A DNA stretch of 64,000 nucleotides. It comes from Lumbricus rubellus. Taxonomy: Eukaryota > Annelida > Clitellata > Crassiclitellata > Lumbricidae. The notes under the pieces were generated by a model. It was not told the origin of the DNA, made no database searches, and saw only the letters and a program-made list of their open reading frames with translations. This document shows, in pieces, positions 39,920 to 51,940 of the stretch. Within the stretch, counting starts at the first letter, position 1; each line of letters starts with the position of its first letter. Made by a program: the position numbers and the translations under genes. Where the stretch lies: assembly GCA_945859605.1 (NCBI GenBank), contig OX243820.1, forward strand, positions 38,130,761 to 38,194,760. Reading direction: 5' to 3'.

Positions 39920-40865
39920 ATTCCGATTCATTCCGATCTATTCCGATGAAATCCGATCTTTTCAGATCAAATCAAATGCATTTCAATTTATTCATACTGA
40001 ATCTGATGCATTCCGATCAATTCAGATCAATTCAGATCAATTCAGGCCAATTCAGATCAATTCAGATCAATTCAGATCAATTCAGATCAATCCAGATCAA
40101 TTCAGATCAATTCAGATGAATTCAGATCGATAAAGATCAATCCAGATCAATTCAGATCGATAAAGATCAATCCAGATCAATTCAGATCAATTCAGATCAA
40201 TTCAGATCAATCCAGATCAATCCAGATCAATTCAGATAAATTCAGATCAATTCAGATCAATTCAGATCAATTCAGATCGATAAAGATCAATCCAGATCAA
40301 TTCAGATCAATTCAGATCGATAAAGATCAATCCAGATCAATTCAGATCAATTCAGATCAATTCAGATCAATTCAGATCAATCCAGATCAATCCAGATCAA
40401 TTCAGATCAATCCAGATCAATTCAGATCATTTCCGATCAATTCCAATCAATTCAGATCAATTCATATCAATTCAGATCAATTCAGATCAATTCAGATCAA
40501 TTCAGATCAATTAATCCGATCAATTCAGATAATATAATATTTCGGATTCCGATAAATTTTGATTAATTCGATCAATTAAAAAAATTCCGGTGAATTCCGT
40601 TCTATTCATTATCAATTCTCGGCAATTCTCATCAATTCCGAATTATTCCGATGAATTCCGATGAATTCCGATCATTTCCGATGAATATTTCCGATGAATT
40701 CCGATGAATTCCGATCCTTCACGATCAATTCCAATGCATTCAGATAATATATTCTGATTCCGAATTATTCCGAATTATTCCTATGAATAATTCCGATGAA
40801 TAATAATTCCGTTGAATTCCGATGAATTCCGATGAATAATTCCGAAGAATAATATTCCGAAGATG
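39920..40865. repeat. 10-bp satellite (AGATCAATTC)n
   Basis: About 50 near-exact copies of AGATCAATTC to about 40520, with CGATAAAGATCAATCC variants recurring in blocks, then a degenerate CCGATGAATT form to about 40865. AATT recurs every 10 bp. Confidence 0.95.
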
Positions 40866-40959
40866 TTTTCCAACTCATTTCGATCGGATCCGATCCGATC
40901 AGAGAAGCGTTCCAATCAGACGATTCCACTTTGAACTCCCTTCCGATCGACCGTTAAAT

Positions 40960-41380
40960 GAACGACGACGCTCCCTCCTCCTCACTGCGCATGCGCAACA
41001 GCCCGACCCACCCACCCCACCACCCATTCCCCATCTCCTCATCACAATTCCCCATCTCCTCATCACAACCCATCATCTAGAGACGACGACGTCCTGTTGG
41101 TCCATCTGCGTAATCCACCATCCCCCAACCGCCCACCACCCCTCTCTTCGGGACGAGTCCAAGTCGCCCTGGTGGCTCGGACGGGATTTCGGATGGTGGA
41201 CCGATGCATCGGAATGATGTCGACCACCGAACGACGGACGGACGGACAGACGGACGGACGGACGGAGGAATTCATTGCGGACCGAAGATCAGATGATAAG
41301 CGTCTGGGTGGGTGTGGGGTGGGGGTGAGTGGAAGGAAGGATGTCGTCTGGTCTAATCAGGACACACTTCTTTAGCGCCT
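40960..41380. promoter_or_regulatory. Candidate promoter region with perfect NRF1 palindrome
   Basis: TGCGCATGCGCA at 40986-40997 begins a C-rich, CpG-rich segment with a 20-bp direct repeat (CAATTCCCCATCTCCTCATC-like) and a (GGAC)n run at 41231-41268. It lies 2 kb upstream of the GPCR on the minus strand. Confidence 0.35.
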
Positions 41381-41639
41381 TTATCCTCTGATGCCCGAGT
41401 AAACAATCGATGACCACAGCAGCTCACTACTAATCTATGTTACTATGGTATTTATATAATTTTATTAATTTATGGCAAGAACTAAGTTTACAATTATAAC
41501 TGAATGCTGTCCATCCTAAGACGTTTCAAGAATTATGTTTGAAACTCATAATATGCTTAATTGCTTATTCAATATTCCGTGACATAGTTAAATATCATAA
41601 TAGTAAAAAAAGGGAATCCTTGCAAAAAATCTTGAGCAC

Positions 41640-41750
41640 TAATCCCACGACGCCGCGCCGCGCCGCCGACGCCGACATTTCAGGGCGCCGCCACCGCCGA
41701 TTTTTGTTGGTCGGCGCGCCGCCGCCGACACTCTCAAGTCGGTGCATAGC
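41640..41750. repeat. GCC-rich island (possible MITE remnant)
   Basis: GCCGCGCCGCGCCGCCGAC and GGCGCGCCGCCGCCGACA are partly inverted against each other inside AT-rich DNA. Ends cannot be set. Confidence 0.4.
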
Positions 41751-41999
41751 TCTGGTTAGAACCACTGTAAATAAATCTGAAACACTACAAAGCCATTATT
41801 CCAATAGTTCATTCTTAAAACGCTAAAATGCAAAAAGAAAACTGTTGTCTTTGGCAAGCACTTCAAATATGCATGCACGTACAAACACATGTAGTGTTCA
41901 GGTAAGTAAGCAAGTAAGCATATGCTTTAATGTACCAGCTGCAAAACGCACTCTGGTTTACAAGCATATAAAAAAATGACACATCAAAAACAAATGCAA

Positions 42000-42440
42000 G
42001 ACAAAACTGGCAGCCATCAGCGTGGTTCCCACCGGTGAACTCCCGCAAACACGATGAACCCAGACGTCGTATCCCCATCCAGAGGTTATTTGTCAGAGTT
42101 TCCATGCATAAATACAACATGCATGGAAGCTGGAACAAGTGACGATATTCGCAACAGACGGACCCCTCACCATTCACCAACACGAACACCCCCTCCTTCC
42201 TGCCCTCTGCCGTCAGATCCCTCATAAAGTACGGTTCTCTTCACTGTAGCAGCCAACAATTGGAACAACACTCAACTGAGACAATCCTTCTTCGTCTGCT
42301 TTATGTCCCATCAATTACTGTATTAGGTATTGCAACAGCTCTCGTGTGTAATATAGACAATGTAACTCTGACACTGTTTGCGCTTTGCTGGGCCAGACCC
42401 AAGTCCGAGTAAAGGAGGAGGGTAACATTAATTGTGCTTG
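42000..42440 (+). mobile_element. Degraded LINE 3' end with tail B
   Basis: Broken frame TNTPSFLPSAVRS, with AANNWNNT in another frame, resembles the SFFPSAVRLWNSLP end of CR1/RTE-type ORFs. Ends with GACCCAAGTCCGAGTAAAGG and GGAGGGTAACATTAAT, the tail also seen at 4200 and 39157. Confidence 0.6.
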
Positions 42441-42766
42441 CTATCAAAGAGTGTCGTTAAACTACTGCTATTACTACTGCTACAAAATCTTTCAACAAAG
42501 AGTCTGATAGTCTGGACATGATATAGAGAGAATGGCACTTTGTATAGAATGCCATGCATTGCATGACAACATGCAAGATTCGTATACAGACTGATACCAA
42601 AGTGGAGCAATGGACAAAAGAAGGAGAACAAAGTAGATACTTTATTTGTAACCATCTCCGTCGATTGACTGCATGGCGTCAAGAACTGATGATAAGGAAT
42701 CGCCGAAGATATATATGAAGATCCGCTGATTATATCTGTATGCCCGTCCATCCATACATCCAACAA

Positions 42767-43006
<240 letters not shown>

Positions 43007-43251
43007 TAAGGAATTCCAAAGTATGACTAAAATTATTTTATATTACATAATAGCATTTTAATAATGATATATTAAATATACATAACATAGGCCTACATAA
43101 ATACATAGACTATGTAATAATCATGATGAATCATTTTCAGTTCTACGTACACTCCTATTGATGGTTAGTAAAACACGAATGACATGCAATGCATGTATAC
43201 GTATTACGTATATTATGATAATCTTCTTCTACCTGTTGTTTAGAGAGTCTA

Positions 43252-43254
<3 letters not shown>

Positions 43255-43300
<46 letters not shown>

Positions 43301-43743
43301 TATAACACGATAACAATCTTATACCTGTTGTTTCGTGTCGCAGGTGTGCCGATGATACATGTGTTAAATCGAAGAGGAAGAAGACGACGTAGTGTTCTGA
43401 AGAAGAGATGCGTTGATGATAATTATCTACATCAGCTGCGATGCGTTCCTCTTCTTATTCTTCTTCTTATTCGCTATACTACAGCAACAACAACATCGAA
43501 CGGTGGATCATCATCATCATCACCATCATCATCGGCATCGTCATCGGCATCATCGGCATCATCATCATCGGCATCGTGTCGTGTCGGTCTCAGTGGCACA
43601 CTGCTGAGGTGATAGACACGCGTGCGCACCGAGTTACAGTAGACATACATATATACATATATATGTATATATGTACATGTATACGACGACGCCGCATTGA
43701 CAACACTGAAGCTTCGTCGCGCGAGATGAACACATGCACACAG

Positions 43744-43781
<38 letters not shown>

Positions 43782-43885
43782 ACACACGGAGGAGGAGGAG
43801 TAGAAGGAGGAAGAGGAGGAAGAAGAAGAAGAAAAGTGGAGGAGGAAAAAGAAGAGGAGAAAGAGGAGGAGAAAGAGGAAGAGGA

Positions 43886-43939
<54 letters not shown>

Positions 43940-43950
43940 AGGAAGATGAC
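43255..43950. repeat. TA, CAT, CA, GGA and CTG repeats
   Basis: (TA)n at 43257-43296, CAT-rich at 43508-43580, (CA)n at 43745-43788, GGA-rich at 43790-43885, (CTG)n at 43889-43940. Small frames between them (43344-43608, 43946-44010) look partly protein-like but are not recognisable. Confidence 0.8.
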
Positions 43951-45250
43951 CCGACTGTTTCGAGCTGGTGCAGATAGTGAAGTAAACAGAAACGGACATG
44001 ATGCTGATGATGATGATGGTTGGCAATCCTCCTCCTACTCCTCCTCTACATTGTCTCCAACTCTCCATGCCTACTCATCCTCATTCACTTCCTCATTCCC
44101 AACCTTCTTCTCTTCCTCCTTCTCCTTCTTCAATCCATCCTTCTCTTCCTAATTCTCTCCTCATTCTTCTCCTTCTCTTTTCCTAAAATGATCTCCTCTC
44201 CTTCTTCTCTCCCTTCTTCTCTTTATTTCAACCCTCGTTCTCCTCCAATTGCTTATTTACATTATGCATGTCTAGAGTTTGCATTACACTTTCGCTTTTC
44301 ATCTTTTCTAATTCTCCCTCTTCCTTCAATTTCTCCATATTCTCAGCCTTCACTCTTTTCTTTATAAAGTATTTTATTCCTTTTCTCTTAATAACAAGGA
44401 TCGTATTTTAAAAAGTACCAAACAACAACAGTAATAATAATAACGTATTTAATACATGTATGTTCAATATTATAGAATATGTCAATCCCACGTACACCAC
44501 ACACAAATTATATACTCTCTCCTATAATTATAAGCTTATATAATGACATATTCATGTATATATACATGTAAGACATGCATACAAAAATATATAAACCATT
44601 TAGCATTACATATACAATCTACGAAAATGTCTAAATTATACACACCATGCATATATTTAGACAAAATATATATCGTCTGGAATATAGATGAGCTGATTTG
44701 AAGCATACATGATAAGATATATATATATATATTGTATATATGCATATATATGATATATATATATTGTTATATAATCTTTGGTATTTTGTGATATTGTGAC
44801 TTTTCAGCAGAACGCAAGCCACCTGCTATTACATCATCCAACATTTATATTATGTTATGCATACATTATTGTGTATCACATCATTTAGATTGAATCCTGT
44901 CGAATCGAAAGGTCACAGGCAGGAAACAGTTTCATGAATGGCCTTATACTCGATTCTCATGAATGTTATATTTCGTCAGTCATTCTGGTCAACAAACAAT
45001 TCCGCTTTGGTCAAAGTCGTTCAGCGAAACCTCAATGCGCAAGAATCGTATGAAATGGAAAGAAAGGCAGACTAAACTCAAAGATACATGTACCTGGTTG
45101 GACAATGTAACATGTAAAACATTGTATATGGAGACATAATTATTATAGGCTACATGTAAGTTGAAACTAACACTATAAGGTGAACAGTGAACGAACTTTT
45201 CAAATGACGAGGATGATGAGGATCATGATACTTCGTACTCATCGCCGCCA
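43951..45250. other. Pyrimidine-rich then AT-rich DNA, no gene
   Basis: CTCCTTCC-type DNA at 44030-44390, then AT-rich sequence. Nothing else recognised. Confidence 0.55.
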
Positions 45251-45269
45251 AATGGTTGGAGTTGAACCT

Positions 45270-45500
45270 GCCTGCCTGCCTGTCTCTTTCTCTCTCCTCC
45301 TCTCTCTGTCTCTCTGTCTCTCTGTCTCTTTGTCTCTCTGTCTCTCTGTCTCTCAGTCTCTGTCTCTGTCTCTGTCTCTGTCTGTCTGTCTCTTTCTCTC
45401 TCCTCCTCCTCTCTGTCTCTCTGTTTCTTTGTCTCTCTGTCTCTGTCACTGTCTCTGTCTCTGTCTCTCTCTCCCCTCTCTCTCCCTATCTTTCTCTCTT
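45270..45500. repeat. CTCTGT array
   Basis: CTCTGTCTCTCTGT repeats with a partly duplicated left half (CTGTCTCTTTCTCTCTCCTC occurs near both ends). Confidence 0.9.
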
Positions 45501-45636
45501 GACTTTAGTAATTTGACGTTTAATGAGTGCATTTTATTCTCGAATGCATTCATGGGTGTGACACAGATCGACCGATCTCTGTGCGTGCTCTGATTAACAA
45601 TAAGAAGATTTATTGCAACGCCCAAGAAGTCCACCC

Positions 45637-45675
<39 letters not shown>

Positions 45676-46172
45676 ACGCATACACATACGCACACATACA
45701 CACACGCACATACACACACACACACTCACACACGCACACACACGCACACACACAAACACACACACGCACACATACACACGCACACGCACACATACACACA
45801 CATGCACACATATTCACACATACACACATACACACACGCACATACATACACACACACACATGCACATACACACACATACGCACACACACATACGCACACG
45901 CGCACACACATACACATACACACACACGCAAGCACACACACATGCACACATGCACACACACACCCAAACAAACGCACACACACGCACACACACATACGCA
46001 CACACAAGCACACACACATACACGCACGCACACGCACGCACAAACATACACGCACACGCACACCCACACACACACACACACACACACACAAGCACACAAA
46101 CACACAAACAAACAAACACACACGCACACACAAACATACACGCACACGCAAACACTCACACATACAAGCGCA
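45637..46172. repeat. Long (CA)n-based array
   Basis: Over 500 bp of CACACA with regular TA, CG and AA substitutions. Confidence 0.97.
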
Positions 46173-46597
46173 CATAAGACAATAACAATACATAATATAT
46201 GCAATTTTATACATAGGCCTACATGTATATAAATAATAAAAGCTATTTACATACATGTACATAATACTAGAATAATCATTATACATAGAGCATCTACAAT
46301 CTACAATTCTACATTAGCTGCTGTATATAATTATAATAGATGTACATGTATTCTAATAATGCTAAGGATGAAGGGATGGATGTGTGTGTATTTAAGCGAT
46401 GCAATGATCAAAAGTCTAACTAGAGGCAAAAAAAATAATATGTTGATGAAAGCAGAGATTCTTCTATCGATGGCGCTACTCGGATGGATCCTCTTCTAAA
46501 TGTATAATACATGTAGAATGTAGATGGTCTTCGTGCATGGCAGTGCCATCCATGCACGTTAAACTCTTACTCATGCCCTGCATAATATTATTCATTC
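46173..46597. other. Spacer between (CA)n and (TG)n arrays
   Basis: AT-rich unique sequence, including an imperfect inverted pair GTGCATGGCAGTGCC / CATCCATGCACG at 46534-46560. Confidence 0.5.
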
Positions 46598-46928
46598 GCA
46601 CGTGTGTGTGCTTGTGTGTGTGCGTGTGTTTGTGTGTGTGTGTGCTTTTGTTTGTGTGCATTTGTGGGTGTGTGTGCTTGTGCGTGTGTGTGTGTGTGTG
46701 TGTGTGTGCTTGTGCGTGTGTGTGTGAGTGTGTGTGAGTGTGTGAGTGTGTGTGTGTTTGTGTGTGTGTTTGTGTGTGTGTGTTTGTTTGTGTGTGTGTG
46801 TGTTTGTGTGTTTGTGTCATTGCGTGCAGGTCTGCTAAATGTTTTGCCTGTCCTCATACGCGGGAATCTGCCTACTTGTCCCTCTGTCTGTTTTTCTGTC
46901 TCTCCGACTGTATGTTTGTTTGTTTGAT

Positions 46929-46959
<31 letters not shown>

Positions 46960-46960
46960 T

Positions 46961-47021
<61 letters not shown>

Positions 47022-47050
47022 GTCTCTCTGTCTCTCTGTCTCTCTGTCTG
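46598..47050. repeat. (TG)n array followed by (CTGT)n
   Basis: About 225 bp of TGTGTG with CT and TT substitutions to about 46822, then unique sequence to 46880, then CTGT and CTCTGT tetramers to 47050. Confidence 0.95.
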
Positions 47051-47139
47051 TTGCTGAGTGACAGTCAATGAACTACAGTGTTATATGCATCAGACGTGTG
47101 TAGAAAGCAGAACAGCGTGTAATTTACTATCCAACCTCC

Positions 47140-47665
47140 TCTTTATCCACTCCTTCAAATCAATCTCTCTCCTCCAATGCCTCTCCTCCTTATCCACTCT
47201 CCTCTTCCCTCACCTCCAAACCCTCTCTGCTGCTCTCGTCTTCTCTTCCCTCTTCTTCTCTTTCTCTCCTCCATCTGCTCACTGTGCTGCCACTCATCTC
47301 TCTCCATTCTCTTTCATTACATCTTCCTTCCTCCCTTTATTCCTTCCTTCCTTTAGTCCTTTCTTTTTTCCTCCTTTATTCATTTCTTCCTTCCTCCCTT
47401 TATTCCTTTCTTCCTTTCTCACTTTATTCCTTCCTTCTCTTCAACCTTTTTGCCATCCTATCTTCGTCCATATTTCTTTCATCGGTGCTTACGGTCTGAG
47501 CAACTACAGCAGTCAAAGCTGATGTTGACGAGAGTTATACACATCACCATCACCATCACTTCTCTTGCTTCTTCTTCTCCTTCTTCTCCGCCTTCTCTTC
47601 TTAATCCTCATCCTTCTTCTTATATAATCCTCCTAATCCTCATCATCAACATAAATCATCATCTG
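47140..47665. repeat. CT-rich tract
   Basis: Pyrimidine-rich with TTCCTTCCTCCCTTTATTCC-like repeats at 47310-47440. No coding support. Confidence 0.75.
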
Positions 47666-47849
47666 ATCAGTTCCACGAGAAAGCCAGGTTCAAAGCATTT
47701 CTAATTGATTCATCTCAAATAGACTTTATTATTAATTCGTTTTATAATATCATATGCATGTCGCACAAACATGAATACGTAGGCCTATACAGCTACATAA
47801 GCCTACACAAATACAAATATGCACACATGCAAACATACATACATTCATC

Positions 47850-48126
47850 ATACATACATACATACATACATACATACATACATACATACATACATACATA
47901 CATACATACATACATACATACATACATACATACATACATACATACATACATACATACATACATACATACATACATACATACATACATACATACATACATA
48001 CATACATACATACATACATACATACATACATACATACATACATACATACATACATACATACATACATACATACATACATACATACATACATACATACATA
48101 CATACATACATACATACATACATACA

Positions 48127-48157
<31 letters not shown>

Positions 48158-48202
48158 CATACATACATACATACATACTCACATACATACATACATACAT
48201 CA
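47850..48202. repeat. (CATA)n array
   Basis: Nearly 90 perfect CATA tetramers with only two disruptions (about 48126 and 48178). Confidence 0.98.
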
Positions 48203-48221
48203 AACATTATCTTTACTACAG

Positions 48222-48353
48222 CCTGTGAGTGTGTGCGTAAGTGCGTGCTCCCGTCGTCAGATAAGCGATATGAAATTCGCCGTCTCCATGCACTTCCGAA
48301 AGCATAATAATTATCTCGACCACTTTATTATTATCATAGCGGAGGCACTTCAG
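48222..48353 (+). CDS. Possible orphan internal exon, unrecognised
   Basis: A frame of exactly 44 codons lies between an acceptor-like CTTTACTACAG and a donor CAGGTCAGT, phase 0 at both ends. The translation includes RRQISDMKFAVSMHFRKHNN and a hydrophobic end before the donor. The neighbouring DNA is a (CATA)n array on the left and nothing coding on the right. No partner exon was found. Confidence 0.2.
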
Positions 48354-48599
48354 GTCAGTCACAACTCAATGGAATGCAGCATTAGGAAACGACGTCATAC
48401 TATAATATTGTGGAATTTTCAAATCAGTTGCTTCGTTGGCGCTGGCATATTATTAGGATGCCGCGGAGGTGATTAGGTTAAAGCTACTTGGACAGAATGG
48501 GTCAGACATTATTGATTAGTTTGACCTCATTTTTGACCCTTCACTGATTCTGTTCAATCTTTACCAGTGAGCTCAAAGAAACCTGGAAAGATGTCTGGT

Positions 48600-48830
48600 A
48601 GAGAAGGAAGAAATGAGGGAGAAATAACGGAGATAAGAGGGAGAAATAACGAAAATATGAGGGAGAAATAACGGATATATGAGTGAGAAATAACGGATAT
48701 ATGAGGGAGAAATAACGAAGATATGAGGGAGAAATAACGGAGATATGAGGGAGAAATAACGGAGAAATGAGGGAGAAATGAGGGAGAAATGAGGAAGAAA
48801 TGAGGGAGAACTAGGAAGAAATGAATAAAA
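48600..48830. repeat. 22-bp minisatellite
   Basis: About seven units of GGGAGAAATAACGGAGATAT plus GA, then shorter GAGGGAGAAAT units that decay to the right through about 48980. Confidence 0.88.
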
Positions 48831-49379
48831 AATAAGTTAGAAATGGGAAGAAATAAGGGAAAAATGGAGGAAAAAAAGAAATAAATTAGGGAGAAATCAG
48901 GGTGAATTAGAAAGAAATTTCACAGATAAATGGAGAAATAGAAGAGAAATACAGGCTAAATGAAGATGGAACAAAAAAATTTAATGAGAAATATGGGAGA
49001 AAATGAGTCATCCCTTCAGAGCGAAGAATCTTAGGACTACGTGTGGGAAAAGAAGCAAACGACGAGGCAACCAGGATTGACAACGAGACAACCCAGACTC
49101 CTCCTTCATAACCCCCCCCCCCCCCTTCACCCCAGCATCAATTTTGAAGAGCAGCTCGGACAAACATGGCAGACGCGTCAGGCTGACACATAATAAATCA
49201 GACGATAGACAAACTAAACGACAGAGAGTAAGAAGAAGGCAGAGAAGAGGAGGATACAAGAAAACATGAAAAGTTATGCACATGCATATTATGTTCGCGT
49301 GTCTATGTGTATGTGTCTAGAAAACGACAGAGACAGAAAGAGAGATAGAGGGACGCGGACGTCCCAGACCGACGCCGAT

Positions 49380-49610
49380 AGAGCGGAATAAACAAACAGA
49401 CGTCAATCGAGATTGAGCGCGAGACTTAAACGAGAGCCGCCGCCACCGACGCCGCTGGAAACGACCGCTACGTGACGCCACTAATCATTGGCTGTTGCGC
49501 GCATCGTATCGACCCTGGATCTATGTATAGCGGAGGATGTGGACGAGAGAGAGAGCGAGAGCGAATGGCAGCAGGTCAAGCAAGGCATTATGGGAACGGG
49601 CGGGCGAGTA
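49380..49610 (+). promoter_or_regulatory. Candidate promoter / first exon, possibly of DSN1
   Basis: CpG-rich DNA with an inverted CCAAT (ATTGG at 49487) beside GCGCGC and CATTATGGGAA. An ATG at 49565 opens 14 codons to a good donor GCGAGTATGT, phase 1. The first recognised DSN1 exon needs phase 2, so a further exon would be required. Confidence 0.25.
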
Positions 49611-50250
49611 TGTGTCTGTGGATGCGTACGTCCGTTCCTTTGTTTGGTTTTGTGCCTCTGTGTGGTCGTGGTTGTGTGCGTTTGTATGCATGCGTGCGTA
49701 AATGAGAGTATGCATAGTACGCTTGGGTGATGTTATCTCCAACAGAATTAATGGACTCGACCTTGAACCAGGCAAAGGGTAAAAGAGAAAGGGGCTGCAT
49801 ACTCATCTGCACCCGTGTAGGCTTAGTATACGAGAACGAAAGTCTCATACAAAAAACCCGGTTTATTTGCAATGAGTCATTCATGTGCTTACAAATCTCT
49901 ATCAGCAACAAATTTGTTCCAATTAAATTATTGTGGCTTCTTGTGTGCAAAAATTCAAGCTACCACAATTTTAGACTTTCAAATCAGTTATCATTAGGCT
50001 ATATAGGCCTATATCGATCTTCTTAGATCTGGTCATCTTGTGACTAAGATTTGAAAACGAACTCTTTCTATTGCTCAACCTAGATTTCGAAAGTTTCTCT
50101 CGATATAATTTATAGGCTATATAGGCTATCTGCATGGTTTGCTAAATCGTTTTTGTTCTTAACAGACTTAACTTAAGATTTGCTTTCAAAGTAGCCTATC
50201 CTTTTCCAGATGATTCATCATAGTCAGAAACATTGAATTAATAATCATAA
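49611..50250. other. No recognised feature
   Basis: AT-rich sequence. Short unsupported frames only. Confidence 0.5.
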
Positions 50251-50258
50251 TCATTATG

Positions 50259-50621
50259 CATAGGCGTAGGAGACGGGAGTCCAGAGGGGCAAATGCCCCC
50301 CCAAATTTCGGGCAAGTCTGATTTTTCGGGCAAGCAGACCCGGAAAAAAGTTTTTAAAATTTACTTTTTTCCCGGGTTTTCCTGCCCGAAAAATCAGACT
50401 TGCCCGAATAAAAAAAGTCGTCATACCTTTCGGGCACAAAAGTAACTGGAAATTTCAGAAGTTTTCGGCCGGATGACTAAAAAAGGTCGTCAGAATTTTC
50501 GGGCAAACGTAACGGGAATTTCTCTTAAAGATTTCGGCCGGATGAAAAATTATTTTTTTCGGGCAAAAGTCTCATTTTGCCTCCCCCCCCCCCCAACATT
50601 GAAATGTCCCCTACGCCTATG
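50259..50621. mobile_element. hAT-like MITE with 8-bp TSD TCATTATG
   Basis: Ends CATAGGCGTAGG / CCTACGCCTATG, perfect over 12 bp. Flanking TCATTATG at 50251-50258 and 50622-50629. Inside: TTCGGGCAA repeats and GGCCGGATGACTAAAAAAGG, shared with 61028-61505 in the opposite orientation. Confidence 0.92.
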
Positions 50622-50639
50622 TCATTATGTCTATCGCAC

Positions 50640-51930
50640 GCAAAACCAGATAATAATTCTATATTTATTTTGTTCAGGATTAAACAACATTGAGCCGCTA
50701 ATACTGATAAGTGACGAGACAAGACTACAGTAACTGTAGGCTTGCGGACGTATAATTTTACGCTCTGTAAAGAAATTGCTTCTAACGCGCCGTGGCCTAA
50801 TAATTATTATAGTGTCTAAGAGATCACGACAACAACAACGTCTCTCTGGCTGTTCTAATTAACTGCAATAGCCACCGAGACCATAATATTTATTAGCTGT
50901 TTATGAACATTAATTGGGTCACGTGGGCATAGGCCTGCCGCCTATCAGCAGGAATAACACAGATCTGCTCGTCCTTGTCAGCGCTGACTTACTTTACCTG
51001 AGCATGGCGTAGGCACCATTGGTTGCCAGGATCCAGCTGGCATCGCTCATGCAAAAGCACCTGCGAACCATCTGCCATCTCATTTATCATCCATGTCGTC
51101 GTGATTTGCACGACGCCCAGAGTTAGAAGTTCCAATTAAGCCTCTTTTGAAGGTCGATCCTACTCCCTTCGATAAGAATCTGCTGGAAAGTATGCAGTTC
51201 CTAGTAGAAGTTTTGTCTCTGGATCGCGTTCATTCACGCTGTTGCTGCTCAATCAATCCACCTGGAACTCTCTATTCCATACCTTCTCATGTTTGCAGCT
51301 GCCTTGTCGAGATTATCTATCGCGATAAATTGAAACCTTAGATCTCTTCCAGCCTGCTTATGATTCTAGATGTTTCGTGTTATTGTTTTCATTGTGCATT
51401 TCCGCATTGTTCATGTAGAATAACATCCTTTCGTTGTAATTTGTAATGTAGGCCTGTGCATCCTATAAACAGTGGATATTATTTTAGCGGCACGCTCTGA
51501 AAGGAATGCAGTATTGAACTTTGTTTTGCTCCGTCTAAAAATAGAACGAGATTTAAACGAGAGTTGTGCTTTTGCCGCAAAATGTCTGCGAAGTATGAAA
51601 ATTTTAACTCAAATCATTCCATTAATGTTCCGTTCTGAATTTGTTGGCTTAATCTTTTTAATTCGTAGTTTAAAATACGAGCGCTGCCTCGCGTATAATT
51701 TAAATATGACTTGTCGCAGTGTGGGGATTAAATTTTACAGCGAGCCGACAGTTGTATAGCGCATTTTAAGGCTTCTGACGTGCGTGTAATTTTGTAAGGA
51801 AAAAATGATTGATATAAAAACGACAACGATAAAACAAACAGAAACTCACTCTGTAGACTGCTGACAGAAAACAGTAGAAAGCAGAATGTTATCTGACTTT
51901 TTCAATGCGTGTTATTTGGTGTGCTGTTTG
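50640..51930. other. No confident feature upstream of DSN1
   Basis: Mixed sequence. 51150-51345 has a weak resemblance to LINE ends. The missing 5' exon(s) of DSN1 should lie here or further left. Confidence 0.45.
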
Positions 51931-51940
51931 GTTGTTTTAG

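Noticed and set aside
43344..44010. Two acceptor-flanked frames (GVPMIHVLNRRG and RAGADSEVNRNGHDADDDDG)
   Set aside because: Surrounded by CAT, CA, GGA and CTG repeats; no shared frame between them and no recognisable domain.
45527..46286. Long His/Thr and Cys/Val frames
   Set aside because: Translations of the CA/TG repeat.
47750..48307. Tyr/Ile/His and Met/Tyr/Val/Cys frames
   Set aside because: Translations of the (CATA)n array.
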